NCBI GenBank assembly: GCA_012031955.1
Contig: JAAURZ010000107.1
Coordinates: 1-7,409, forward strand
Length of the DNA: 7,409 nucleotides
DNA from: Bacteroidia bacterium
GTDB taxonomy: Bacteria > Bacteroidota > Bacteroidia > Cytophagales > Cyclobacteriaceae
Direction of reading: 5' to 3'
How positions within the stretch are numbered: position 1 is the first letter of the stretch; the number at the start of each line of letters is the position of its first letter. The translations under genes were made by a program, and so were the position numbers. Below are positions 1-7,200 of this stretch, in pieces. A model generated the notes under the pieces. That model made no database searches and was not told where the DNA came from. It saw only the letters and a list, made by a program, of their open reading frames with translations.

Positions 1-2091
1 GAAATATTCCAACGCGTTAAAAAATATTTCGGGAACATTCCGTCAGGCCCTTCGCTTTCCCGGCATGAGGTGAACATCGCGAAACGCACCGAAGATACAC
101 GCGAATATTATGAAGACCGCGTAACCGAGCCGCGCGTGTCCATGTACTGGAACGTGCCCGAGTGGGGTACGCGCGAAGCCACCATGCTCGACCTGGCCTC
201 TTCCATACTATCGACCGGCAAAAGCTCGAGGCTCTATAAAAAAATTGGTGTACGAAGATCAGATTGCCACCAATGCCAATTCGTACATCTACGCGCGCGA
301 GATTGCGGGCATGTTCAGTGTCGGCGCACGCGCAAAGCCCGGCGTTGAGGTAGAACGTGTCGAGCAAACAGCACTCTCCGTGCTGAAAGAGTTTATCGAC
401 AAAGGGCCTACCCAGGAAGAAGTCGATCGTGCCAAGGCCGACTACTTTGCCAATTTCATCAAAGGCATGGAACGCATCGGCGGTTTCGGCGGCAAGTCTG
501 ACGTACTCGCCGAGAACGCCGTGTATGGAAAAGATCCCGAATACTACAAGCAGGTACTCAAATGGATTGCTGGCGCCACCGTGGCCGACGTGCACAAAGT
601 CGTAAAAGACTGGCTCACCAGCGGCAGGCATACCATCGTTTGCCAGCCATTCCCTACTTATGCCACTTCCGGCGTTGAAGCCGACCGCAGCAAACTTCCC
701 GTGCTTACGGAGCAACCTCCATCCAGCTTCCCTGACTACCAGACTGAGACGCTTAAAAATGGTTTGAAGATCGTATTGGCCAAACGCAAGGATGTACCCA
801 CCGTATCGGTAGACCTTATCGTGGATGCCGGCTATGCGGCCGATCAGTTTGCCAAGCCTGGTACCGCTACTCTCACCATGGATTTGCTCGACGAAGGCAC
901 CAAGTCCCTGACAGCGCTTCAAATCAGCGACAAGCTACAAGTGCTCGGCGGATCTATTTACGCCTTCTCGGACCTGGACGCATCGTACGTGCGCATGGAC
1001 GCACTCAAGCCGGCATTTGATGAATCGCTGGCACTGTTCTCCGACATTGTGCTCAACCCCGCATTTGCGCCCAACGAATTCAAGCGCCTGCAGGAAGAGC
1101 AACTCAACGACATCCGGCGCGAGCGCACGCAGCCCGTCGCCATGGCGCTTCGTGTGTTTCCTAAATTCCTCTACGGCGAAGGCCATGCCTATAGCCAGCC
1201 GATGACAGGATCTGGCTACGAAGAAACAGTGAAGGCGCTCACACGCGACGACGCACTGAAGTTCTATGATACATGGCTTAAACCCAACAACGCCACGCTT
1301 GTGGTGGTCGGTGATTTTGAAATGAAAGACCTTGTGGCTGCCGCCGAAAAGAATTTCGGCAAATGGAAGCGTGGTGATGTGCCAAAAAGAACATACCGAC
1401 TGTAAGCAATACAAAAGCAAAAAAACTGTATCTGCTAGACAGGCCGGAGTCCCAGCAATCCGTAATCATTGCCGGGTATTTATCGTCGCCTTACGGAAAG
1501 GTTTCCGAAATACAACGCGAAGCCTTGTTCAGCATTTTCGGCGGCGACTTTACATCGCGCCTCAATATGAACTTGCGCGAGGACAAACATTGGGCCTATG
1601 GTGCAGGCGCTTTTGTGATGGACGCCAAGGGCCAGCGACCCTTGCTCGCATATGCACCTGTGCAGACTGACAAGTCGAAAGAGTCGGTGCTGGAAGTGAT
1701 GAAAGAGTTCAAAGCAATTACCACCGACAAACCGGTGACGGCCGAGGAGTTTGAACGGGTGAAAAGCAACACCGTAATGCAACTGCCGGGAAGGTGGGAG
1801 ACCAACGGCTCGGTGCGCGGATCGTTGGACGAAATTGTAAAATACGGTTTGCCGGCCGACTACTATAAAATGTATGACAAGAATGTGCGGGCTCTCACCT
1901 TGTCTGACGTACAGAAGCTGGCCAAAGAAATGATCCAACCGTCGCAGCTTACATGGTTTATTGTGGGCGACAAAGAGAAGATCATGGCGAGCCTGAAGGA
2001 AGTAGGATTCGACGAAATTATTCTGATCGATGCAGACGGCAATCCGCTCCAGCCCACAGGAGGAGCCATCAATACCAAGAGCGGCAACTGA
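1..2091 (+). CDS. M16 family zinc peptidase (insulinase-like), two-unit, 5'-truncated by the window, with two frameshifts
   Basis: Metallopeptidases of this family cleave peptides and small unfolded proteins; Bacteroidota versions are usually exported. About 696 residues are visible once two one-base errors are repaired, and the frame is open from base 1. Fragment residues 1 to about 230 are the C-terminal half of the first M16 unit; the HxxEH zinc site would lie upstream of the window. The second unit starts near fragment residue 245 with NGLKIVLAKRKDVPTVSV. It has no HxxEH: the aligned stretch reads TATLTMDLLDEGT, so this unit is probably non-catalytic. It keeps the LNMNLREDKHWAYGAG segment, whose Arg and Tyr match the R/Y substrate-binding pair of M16B partner subunits. 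Reading goes frame 1, then frame 2 after an extra A in A7 (238-244), then back to frame 1 after a missing A in A5 (1384-1388). Stop TGA is at 2089-2091. Family assignment is firm; substrate and native start are unknown. Confidence 0.9.
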
Positions 2092-2135
2092 CGCAGGTGT
2101 TTTGCGGAAGGCAATCAAGGCAGAAGCCTTTTAAG

Positions 2136-2175
2136 AAGAAACCCCCTGGCGTATGCAGGGGGTTTCTTGTTTTTG
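2136..2175. terminator. Rho-independent terminator between convergent genes
   Basis: A perfect 13-bp inverted repeat, AAGAAACCCCCTG (2136-2148) and CAGGGGGTTTCTT (2156-2168), encloses a 7-base loop. It is followed by GTTTTTG, a U tract for rightward transcription out of the M16 gene, whose stop lies 44 bases upstream. On the other strand the stem is followed by a weaker T-rich stretch (TTCTTCTTAAAAG region), so it can also serve the leftward cystathionine enzyme gene, which ends at 2193. The GC core with A/T flanks and the position between two convergent stop codons make this a secure call. Confidence 0.92.
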
Positions 2176-2192
2176 AGATTGTGATTTTCCGC

Positions 2193-3339
2193 TCAGACTT
2201 TGTCGAGCGCCTGCGCCAGGTCGGCAATCAGGTCTTCAGCGTCTTCCACGCCGATGCTGAGCCGCATGAGCGAATCCACGAGGCCGGATCGTTCCCGATC
2301 TTCTTTCGGAATGCTGGCGTGTGTCATGGACGCAGGATGGTTGATCAGCGACTCCACGCCCCCCAGCGATTCGGCCAGCGAGAATATTTCCACACCCTTC
2401 ATGAGCGTGGTTGCCTTCTGGACACTGTCATCTTTCAATGTAAAAGACAGCATACCACCAAAGTCGCGCATCTGCCGTTTGGCTACCTCGTGGTTCTTGT
2501 GGTCTTCAAAACCCGGCCAGTAGACTTTGCCGACCTTCGGATGTTCGCGGAGGAATGTCGCGATCTTTCGTCCATTCTCACAATGGCGTTGCATGCGCAG
2601 GTGCAGCGTCTTGATGCCGCGCAGCACAAGAAATGAATCTTGCGGACCGGGCACGGCTCCGCAGGAATTTTGAATGAATGCCAGCTCTTGCTGCAGCTTG
2701 TCGTCATTCATTACCAGTGCGCCCATGATCACGTCGGAGTGGCCCCCCAGGTACTTGGTTACCGAGTGCATTTACAATGTCGGCCCCGAGTGCGAGTGGA
2801 TTTTGAAGATAGGGCGACGCGAATGTATTGTCGACCGCCACCAGCGCTTTGGTCTTTTTTGCCATGTTCACATACGCCTCGATGTCGACGATGTTCATGA
2901 GCGGGTTGGTGGGAGTTTCCAGCCAAAAAAGTTTTGTATTGTTATTCACATATGGCGCGGCATTCTGCGGGTCGGTGAGGTCGAGGAAATGAAACTTGAT
3001 GCCAAATTTCTCGAACACACGACGGAACATGCGGTACGAGCCGCCATACAAGTCGTTGCTGGTGATCACCTCGTCGCCGGGGCTCAGCAGTTTGATCACA
3101 GCGTCGGTAGCGCCCATGCCCGAAGAAAAGCATATGGCGTGTACGCCGTTTTCAAGTGCTGCGATACTTTTTTGCAGTGCATTGCGCGTCGGGTTGGCGC
3201 CGCGTGCATACGCATAGCCCTTGTGTTGAGCAGGCGCTTCCTGCACATAAGTCGAGGTTTGAAATACCGGCGTCATTATGGCGCCGGTCGATGGGTCCGG
3301 TGCCACGCCGGCATGGACAGCTTTGGTTCCAAATTTCAT
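2193..3339 (-). CDS. cystathionine gamma-synthase/gamma-lyase family PLP enzyme, with one frameshift
   Basis: PLP-dependent Cys/Met metabolism enzyme. In this family gamma-synthase (MetB) joins an activated homoserine with cysteine, and gamma-lyase splits cystathionine to cysteine. The repaired protein is 381 residues, the normal length. Visible landmarks: YARGANPTR (Tyr44 and Arg46, which contact the PLP phosphate across the dimer), SSGMG (72-76), the PLP-stacking Tyr98 in DLYGG, Asp170 in VAVDNTF, the Schiff-base Lys195 in SVTKYLGGHSD, and the C-terminal SLGGVESLINHPASMTHAS signature. One extra T within TTT 2771-2773 (an extra A on the coding strand) breaks the frame after Val189; removing it gives ADIVMHSVTK, the expected family sequence. 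The start ATG follows no Shine-Dalgarno. It lies 55 bases after the small unknown gene, so co-transcription is possible. Synthase versus lyase cannot be settled from sequence alone, so no symbol is given. Confidence 0.9.
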
Positions 3340-3394
3340 AGTTTGATTGGCTTACTGAATGAGCGGGCAAATTAGCGAGAAAACATGGAATGGA

Positions 3395-3748
3395 TCATGA
3401 GTTTTTTCGCCAATAGTCGCGGATAGCCTCCTTCCAGTTGTCGCCACTCTTAAGGTACAGGGCGGTGTTGATCAGCAGCTTGTCTTCCGGACGTGGCTCG
3501 GACTGCGCTTCCAGCAACTTGATGATGAGGTCGTAAAACTTGTTGCGAAAAGCCGGGCCTTCGTGTATGGAAAGGCTCTTAAGTTCTTCTTCGATTTGTG
3601 GAAGAGATATGTTTTCAGTCGCCGCCGCGGATTGTGCTACCGGCTTTTCTTCAATTCTGTCGCTAAGCCTGGCCGGCGCAACGAGCGTGGCCGCCTGTTG
3701 TTTCAGGAACTCGTCAAGATCTTTCAGTGTATTTTTCTTCTTGCTCAT
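3395..3748 (-). CDS. small protein of unknown function, coupled to the ParA-like ATPase
   Basis: I do not recognise this 117-residue protein. It starts with a basic tip (MSKKK), followed by a short helical-looking stretch, LKDLDEFLKQQAATL. A low-complexity Ala/Glu/Pro linker spans about residues 25-45. From about 50 to the end there is a compact, probably helical domain with aromatic and charged residues (FRNKFYDLIIKLLEAQ, LLINTALYLKSGDNWKEAIRDYWRKN). No signal peptide or membrane segment is visible, so it should be cytosolic. Its ATG overlaps the TGA of the ParA-like gene as ATGA (3745-3748), which implies translational coupling and matched expression. Inference from position: a partner or adaptor of the ATPase, as small proteins encoded next to ParA-type ATPases often are. 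The gene is real with high probability; the function is a guess. Confidence 0.8.
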   Translation of the reverse strand: MSKKKNTLKDLDEFLKQQAATLVAPARLSDRIEEKPVAQSAAATENISLPQIEEELKSLSIHEGPAFRNKFYDLIIKLLEAQSEPRPEDKLLINTALYLKSGDNWKEAIRDYWRKNS

Positions 3749-4367
3749 GCCAGGTTGTTCAGTATCTCGGTAGCCACCGGCAAGTACTCTTTCTCTGATG
3801 CCAGTGTACTGAAATTTACAAAAAGATTTTTCTGCGGAACGATCACCGGCAAAATAATCGCGTCGAGGTTCTTGAGATTTTCCCGTACTGTATGAAGGCC
3901 CGTGGCGCTGTGTATGCGGTTCGGCAGCACCAGTATGCGCAAAGCCGGATTGATTTCCCTTGCAGGCCCCAGGTCGGTGATCGTCTGATATGTGACCAGC
4001 AGGTCATTCTGGGTGAGGCTGGTGGGCACTACCACGGCATCGCTCACCAGACAAAGTTTCTTGATGCCCTCGTCGGTGGTTTTTCCCGCGCTGTCCACCA
4101 CAATAATGTCGATTCGCTTTTGCCCTTTATCCTCATAAGCTCGTCGGCCACTTCGCTGTCTTGCGAGCCGAGAATTTCAAACGGCGGCGCGCCATTGTCG
4201 CCCTTGAACATCTCCATCTTGCGCAAGGTGTTGAGCGTGTAGTTGGTATCGGTTTCAACCAGGAGTACACGCTTACCCATTCCAGACAGGGTGGTGGCAA
4301 GGTTGATGGCGTTGGTTGTTTTACCTGTTCCCCCCTTTCTGCTTATGAATGAGATGATGGTAGCCAT
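3745..4367 (-). CDS. ParA/MinD-type P-loop ATPase, small orphan form, with one frameshift
   Basis: Deviant Walker A ATPase of the SIMIBI class. Relatives dimerise on ATP, often bind DNA or membrane, and position plasmids, chromosomes or protein cargo. The repaired protein is 207 residues, at the short end of the family. It opens with MATIISFISRKGGTGKTT, carrying the signature Lys11 and P-loop Lys16. The A' motif is VLLVETDTN (Asp40) instead of the usual DxDPQ. Walker B is IIVVDSAGKT (Asp92) instead of DTPP/DTAP. One A is missing from the coding-strand A4 run at 4118-4121 (codon 84); restoring it joins KGKK to RIDIIVVD. The ATG at 4367 fits the family N-terminus. The frame stays open upstream through a Lys-rich stretch to a TAA but contains no start codon. 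The stop overlaps the start of the small unknown gene. A chromosomal ParA of the ParABS type is unlikely because no ParB follows. Confidence 0.87.
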
Positions 4368-4486
4368 GATCCGGGTATTAGTTCTTTTCTTTTTCTTCTT
4401 TTTAGAAGTTTTGGGTCTGTCAGACTGCCACTGAGCGAACTGAAAGGCTTATCGATATTAAAGTAAATATCTTTTTCCGATTGTCT
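4368..4486 (-). promoter_or_regulatory. leader of the ParA-like gene: purine tract and two inverted repeats
   Basis: This 119-base gap separates the TPR gene stop from the ParA-like ATG. On the coding (-) strand it holds an unbroken 22-base A/G tract (4403-4382) ending 14 bases before the ATG, which may help start translation in place of a Shine-Dalgarno. Further upstream are GTCTG-A-CAGAC (4415-4425), an 11-base inverted repeat, and GATATT-N6-AATATC (4454-4471). Either repeat could be an operator, and ParA-type operons are often autoregulated, but that is inference. No convincing Bacteroidota -7 element (TAnnTTTG) is present; TACTTTAA in this gap is the nearest and is weak. Confidence 0.35.
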
Positions 4487-5782
4487 TCATCCACCGAAGA
4501 CAAAAATGTCAAAATTATGGCCATCCTTGTGCGACAGCGACTGTATGGTGGACGACAGCCCGAGGTAGTACAGCAGGTCGTATTCGTCGCTCACCCGCGT
4601 GATAATGTACGCCGAATCGTAAGACGTGCCGGTGCCCGAAGCAAGAATGGCTTCCATCAGCCCGAGGTAAGTCTTCAGGCTGGCTTCAAACTCAGGTTCT
4701 TTCAGGCTGTACTGCGCAATGAAAAGGTTCTCGCGGGCGGCGAGGTCAAACGGGTTTTTTGCGAGTGCTGTTTTTGCAAGATTTTTTAAATCAGCAAAGG
4801 CCTGCGCTTCCAATTTCTGGCGCAGCTCCTTCGCGTTTGTCGCGCCGTATGGCGAATAGCCCGCTTCCGTGGTGAAGCCGTAGTAAGCCATAAAGATTTC
4901 GTCAAGTGTCATCTCATCGATGCGGAAGTTGAATTTGTCCTTCAGCAAGCCGTAGTAGTAGGGGTTGTCTGCATCGCGTACCCAGTTATCCAGGTCCCCC
5001 GTCTTTCCGCTTGCAATGCCGGTGAACGCAAAGCCTGTGGGCGTGCGCTTCACTTTGTCTGATTGTGTTTTAAGGAATATTTCCGCCTTCACCTTCATGG
5101 AGTAGTATGGTATTGGTTCCGCTTCTTTGGGTATCAGGTCTTCCAGCAGCATGAGGCAGGTTTTATAATCGCCCATTGCAAAGAGCGTGGAGGCCTTGAG
5201 GCCGAGCAGGTTGGTGTCGTCCGGAAATTTCTCGACGGCAGGTTTTATCGCGTCGAGGGTTTTCTGATGCTGATTGAATCGGTAGTATTGCCAGCCGAGC
5301 ATGATCAGTGTGCCCAGATTATCGGGGTCCATGGCGTATGCCTGCTCAGTGAAGTAGAGTGCGGAGTCAGGTTCGTTCAGTTTTTGTTTCAGCAGGCTTA
5401 GCCGCGCCCACCCGTCGGCGTCCCTGGGTTCAAGCTTGTTGAATTTGCGCATATAGTCGAGCGCCCCTGCTAGGTGGCCTTCTTCTTCGAGAATGTTGCC
5501 AAGGTTATAATAAGATGCCGAAAGTTTTGGGTCGAGGCGGATAGCACGCAGGTAGTCCATCTTGGCGGAGTCTGTCTGGTTGAGGTCGTAGTAGCAGTTG
5601 CCTCGCATCTTGAATACAACCGCGTTTGTTGTGTCGGTGGCCACTACTTTTCGCAGGTGGTACAGGGCCTCGCGGTACCGACCTTCGTCGTAGTACTGGG
5701 TTGCTTTCGCCAGATCATCCTGCGCGCACAAGTTGAAAGACAACAGCGCTGCCAGAGACAGGAGCAATACGCCTCGTGTCAT
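4487..5782 (-). CDS. secreted TPR protein with DUF4919-like C-terminal domain
   Basis: Protein of 431 residues with an N-terminal signal peptide (MTRGVLLLSLAALLSFNLCA, likely cut before Gln21). The Cys at 19 is preceded by FNL, which is a poor lipobox, so a soluble periplasmic protein is more likely than a lipoprotein. Residues 22 to about 218 form roughly six TPR-like helical repeats, for example DLAKATQYYDEGRYREALYHL, SASYYNLGNILEEEGHLAGAL and GTLIMLGWQYYRFNQHQKTL. From about 265 the repeats stop. A separate region then reads NPYYYGLLKDKFNFRIDEMTLDEIFMAYYGF and continues to the end; it resembles DUF4919, a Bacteroidota family of unknown role, as I recall it. TPRs usually bind protein partners. 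The frame is intact. It lies 119 bases after E2 and 119 bases before the ParA-like gene, so it may be its own transcription unit. Confidence 0.87.
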   Translation of the reverse strand: MTRGVLLLSLAALLSFNLCAQDDLAKATQYYDEGRYREALYHLRKVVATDTTNAVVFKMRGNCYYDLNQTDSAKMDYLRAIRLDPKLSASYYNLGNILEEEGHLAGALDYMRKFNKLEPRDADGWARLSLLKQKLNEPDSALYFTEQAYAMDPDNLGTLIMLGWQYYRFNQHQKTLDAIKPAVEKFPDDTNLLGLKASTLFAMGDYKTCLMLLEDLIPKEAEPIPYYSMKVKAEIFLKTQSDKVKRTPTGFAFTGIASGKTGDLDNWVRDADNPYYYGLLKDKFNFRIDEMTLDEIFMAYYGFTTEAGYSPYGATNAKELRQKLEAQAFADLKNLAKTALAKNPFDLAARENLFIAQYSLKEPEFEASLKTYLGLMEAILASGTGTSYDSAYIITRVSDEYDLLYYLGLSSTIQSLSHKDGHNFDIFVFGG

Positions 5783-5805
5783 AAGTTCAGGTTAAATTAA
5801 GGGCG

Positions 5806-5813
5806 GAAAAATA
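5806..5813 (-). promoter_or_regulatory. possible Bacteroidota -7 element before the TPR gene
   Basis: On the minus strand TATTTTTC matches the Bacteroidota -7 consensus TAnnTTTG except for the last base, and lies about 23 bases before the TPR gene ATG. A TTG-type -33 element at the usual spacing is not clear, so this is only a candidate. Confidence 0.2.
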
Positions 5814-5847
5814 GCAACAACTTTCAAGAGTTGAAAAACCCTTGACG

Positions 5848-5873
5848 GCACATTCTCCGGAAGGAGAACGCAC
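5848..5873 (-). terminator. stable hairpin 3' of E2, possible terminator or mRNA 3' end
   Basis: On the minus strand GTGCGTTCTCC-TTCC-GGAGAATGTGC folds as an 11-bp stem with three G-U wobbles and a 4-base loop, 28 bases after the E2 stop codon. On the plus strand the same wobble positions become A-C mismatches. The pairing therefore favours RNA made leftwards, as expected for the 3' end of E2. A T5 run follows only about 10 bases later, so it is not a canonical intrinsic terminator; an mRNA-stabilising 3' stem is equally possible. Confidence 0.4.
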
Positions 5874-5901
5874 GAAACCATATAATCGTGTTTGAATCCG
5901 C

Positions 5902-7200
5902 TTAAAGGGCGCGGTTCACATCGAACTTTTCGAGGTAGTCGGCCACGCGGCGCACCATCATGCCACCCAGCGCCCCGTCTACCACGCGGTGGTCGTAGGA
6001 GTGAGAGAGGAACATTTTATGGCGTATCGCGATAGCGTCGCCGTAAGGCGTTTCTACTACCGACGGCTTTTTCTGGACGGCGCCCAGCGCCAGGATGGCC
6101 ACCTGGGGCTGCACGATGATGGGTGTGCCCATCACATTGCCAAACGATCCGACGTTGGAAATAGTGAACGTGCCGCCGGACAGTTCGTCGGGCTTGAGCT
6201 TGTTGTCGCGCGCGCGTGAAGCCAGGTCATTCACGATCTTGGCAAGACCTGCAATGCTGTACTGGTCGGCGTTGCGAATGACGGGCACAATCAGGTTGCC
6301 GCTGGGCAAAGCCACGGCCAGACCGATGTTGATGTCTTTCTTCCTGATAATGCGGTTTCCATCCACCTGCACATTGATCATGGGGTAGTCCTTGATCGCG
6401 AGCACCACTGCTTCGATAAAGATGGGCGTGAAAGTGAGCGCGCTGCCTTCGCGTTTCTGAAATTCGTTTTTAACCTTGTTGCGCCAGTACACCACATTGC
6501 TCACGTCCGCTTCCACAAAGGAAGTGACGTGCGGAGAAATCCGTTTCGAGTCCACCATGCGCTCGGCAATCATGCGGCGCATGCGATCCATCTCGATAAT
6601 TTCGTCGCCGCCGCTGACCGACACCGGGATCTTCTGTTCCGCGGGTGCGGTAGCTTTGAGTGACTGTATTGTGGTGCCCAGCTTTCGATGCTGCACGTAA
6701 GCCAGTATGTCTTTCTTGGTAACACGGCCTTCGGTGCCGGTGCCTGCGATGGTTTCCAATTCGGCCACAGGAATATTTTCTTGGTTTGCAATGCTCTTCA
6801 CGAGCGGCGAATAAAACCGGCTCGATTGTTTATAGTCGGATGCATGGGAAGTGCCGTTGCTGCCGTTGGTGTGAGCGATCACTTCGGTTACGGTTTCTTT
6901 CGCCGTCACTGCAGGTTGTGCGATCACGGGCGCTTCATCATCGGTGTTCGCCACGCTTTCGTCGGTCGTAATAAGCGCAATTGCTTTTCCTACGGGAATC
7001 ACGTCGCCATCTTTCGCCAAAATTTCTTTCAGCACGCCGGCATGGGTTGAGGGTACTTCAGTGTCTACCTTGTCGGTGGCCACTTCCAGCACGGATTCAT
7101 CCTGTTCGATTTTGTCGCCCGGCTTTTTCAGCCATTTCAGGATGGTTGCCTCCATTATACTTTCGCCCATTTTAGGCATCACCAATTCTACCACTGCCAT
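5902..7200 (-). CDS. dihydrolipoamide acyltransferase, E2 component of a 2-oxo acid dehydrogenase complex
   Basis: Core subunit that takes the acyl group from E1 on a swinging lipoyl arm and passes it to CoA in the cytosol. The 432 residues show the whole E2 layout. The lipoyl domain spans 1 to about 78, with the modified Lys44 in EVATDKVDTEVPS. An Ala/Thr/Asn-rich linker follows (about 80-125). The E1/E3-binding domain (about 129-168) contains YSPLVKSIANQ and GTGTEGRVTKKDIL. A second linker leads to the catalytic acyltransferase domain (about 200-432), with SPHVTSFVEADVS, GTFTISNVGSFG and the active-site motif HRVVDG (His404, Asp408). The frame is intact and the start ATG begins the lipoyl domain correctly, without a Shine-Dalgarno. 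There is one lipoyl domain. The catalytic domain reads closest to branched-chain or general E2 enzymes of Bacteroidota, but pyruvate versus branched-chain substrate is not decided, so no symbol is given. No E1 or E3 gene follows it. Confidence 0.95.
   Translation of the reverse strand: MAVVELVMPKMGESIMEATILKWLKKPGDKIEQDESVLEVATDKVDTEVPSTHAGVLKEILAKDGDVIPVGKAIALITTDESVANTDDEAPVIAQPAVTAKETVTEVIAHTNGSNGTSHASDYKQSSRFYSPLVKSIANQENIPVAELETIAGTGTEGRVTKKDILAYVQHRKLGTTIQSLKATAPAEQKIPVSVSGGDEIIEMDRMRRMIAERMVDSKRISPHVTSFVEADVSNVVYWRNKVKNEFQKREGSALTFTPIFIEAVVLAIKDYPMINVQVDGNRIIRKKDINIGLAVALPSGNLIVPVIRNADQYSIAGLAKIVNDLASRARDNKLKPDELSGGTFTISNVGSFGNVMGTPIIVQPQVAILALGAVQKKPSVVETPYGDAIAIRHKMFLSHSYDHRVVDGALGGMMVRRVADYLEKFDVNRAL

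Noticed and set aside
17..922. Long leftward open frame of about 300 codons opposite the M16 gene.
   Set aside because: It is antisense to strongly conserved M16 sequence and its translation resembles no protein family. Long antisense frames are common opposite coding DNA of this base composition.
1524..2091. The last M16 domain as a separate small gene starting at an internal ATG.
   Set aside because: The upstream sequence from 1390 is in the same frame and encodes the expected start of the domain. It joins to the preceding frame by a one-base repair.
3340..3394. TAATTTGC on the minus strand as a -7 promoter element for the cystathionine enzyme gene.
   Set aside because: It matches the consensus TAnnTTTG poorly at the 3' end and has no -33 partner, so a promoter cannot be claimed.
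4454..4476. GATATT-N6-AATATC followed by TTTTT on the plus strand, resembling a rightward terminator.
   Set aside because: The stem is only 6 bp and AT-rich, and no rightward gene ends here. Listed only as a possible operator.
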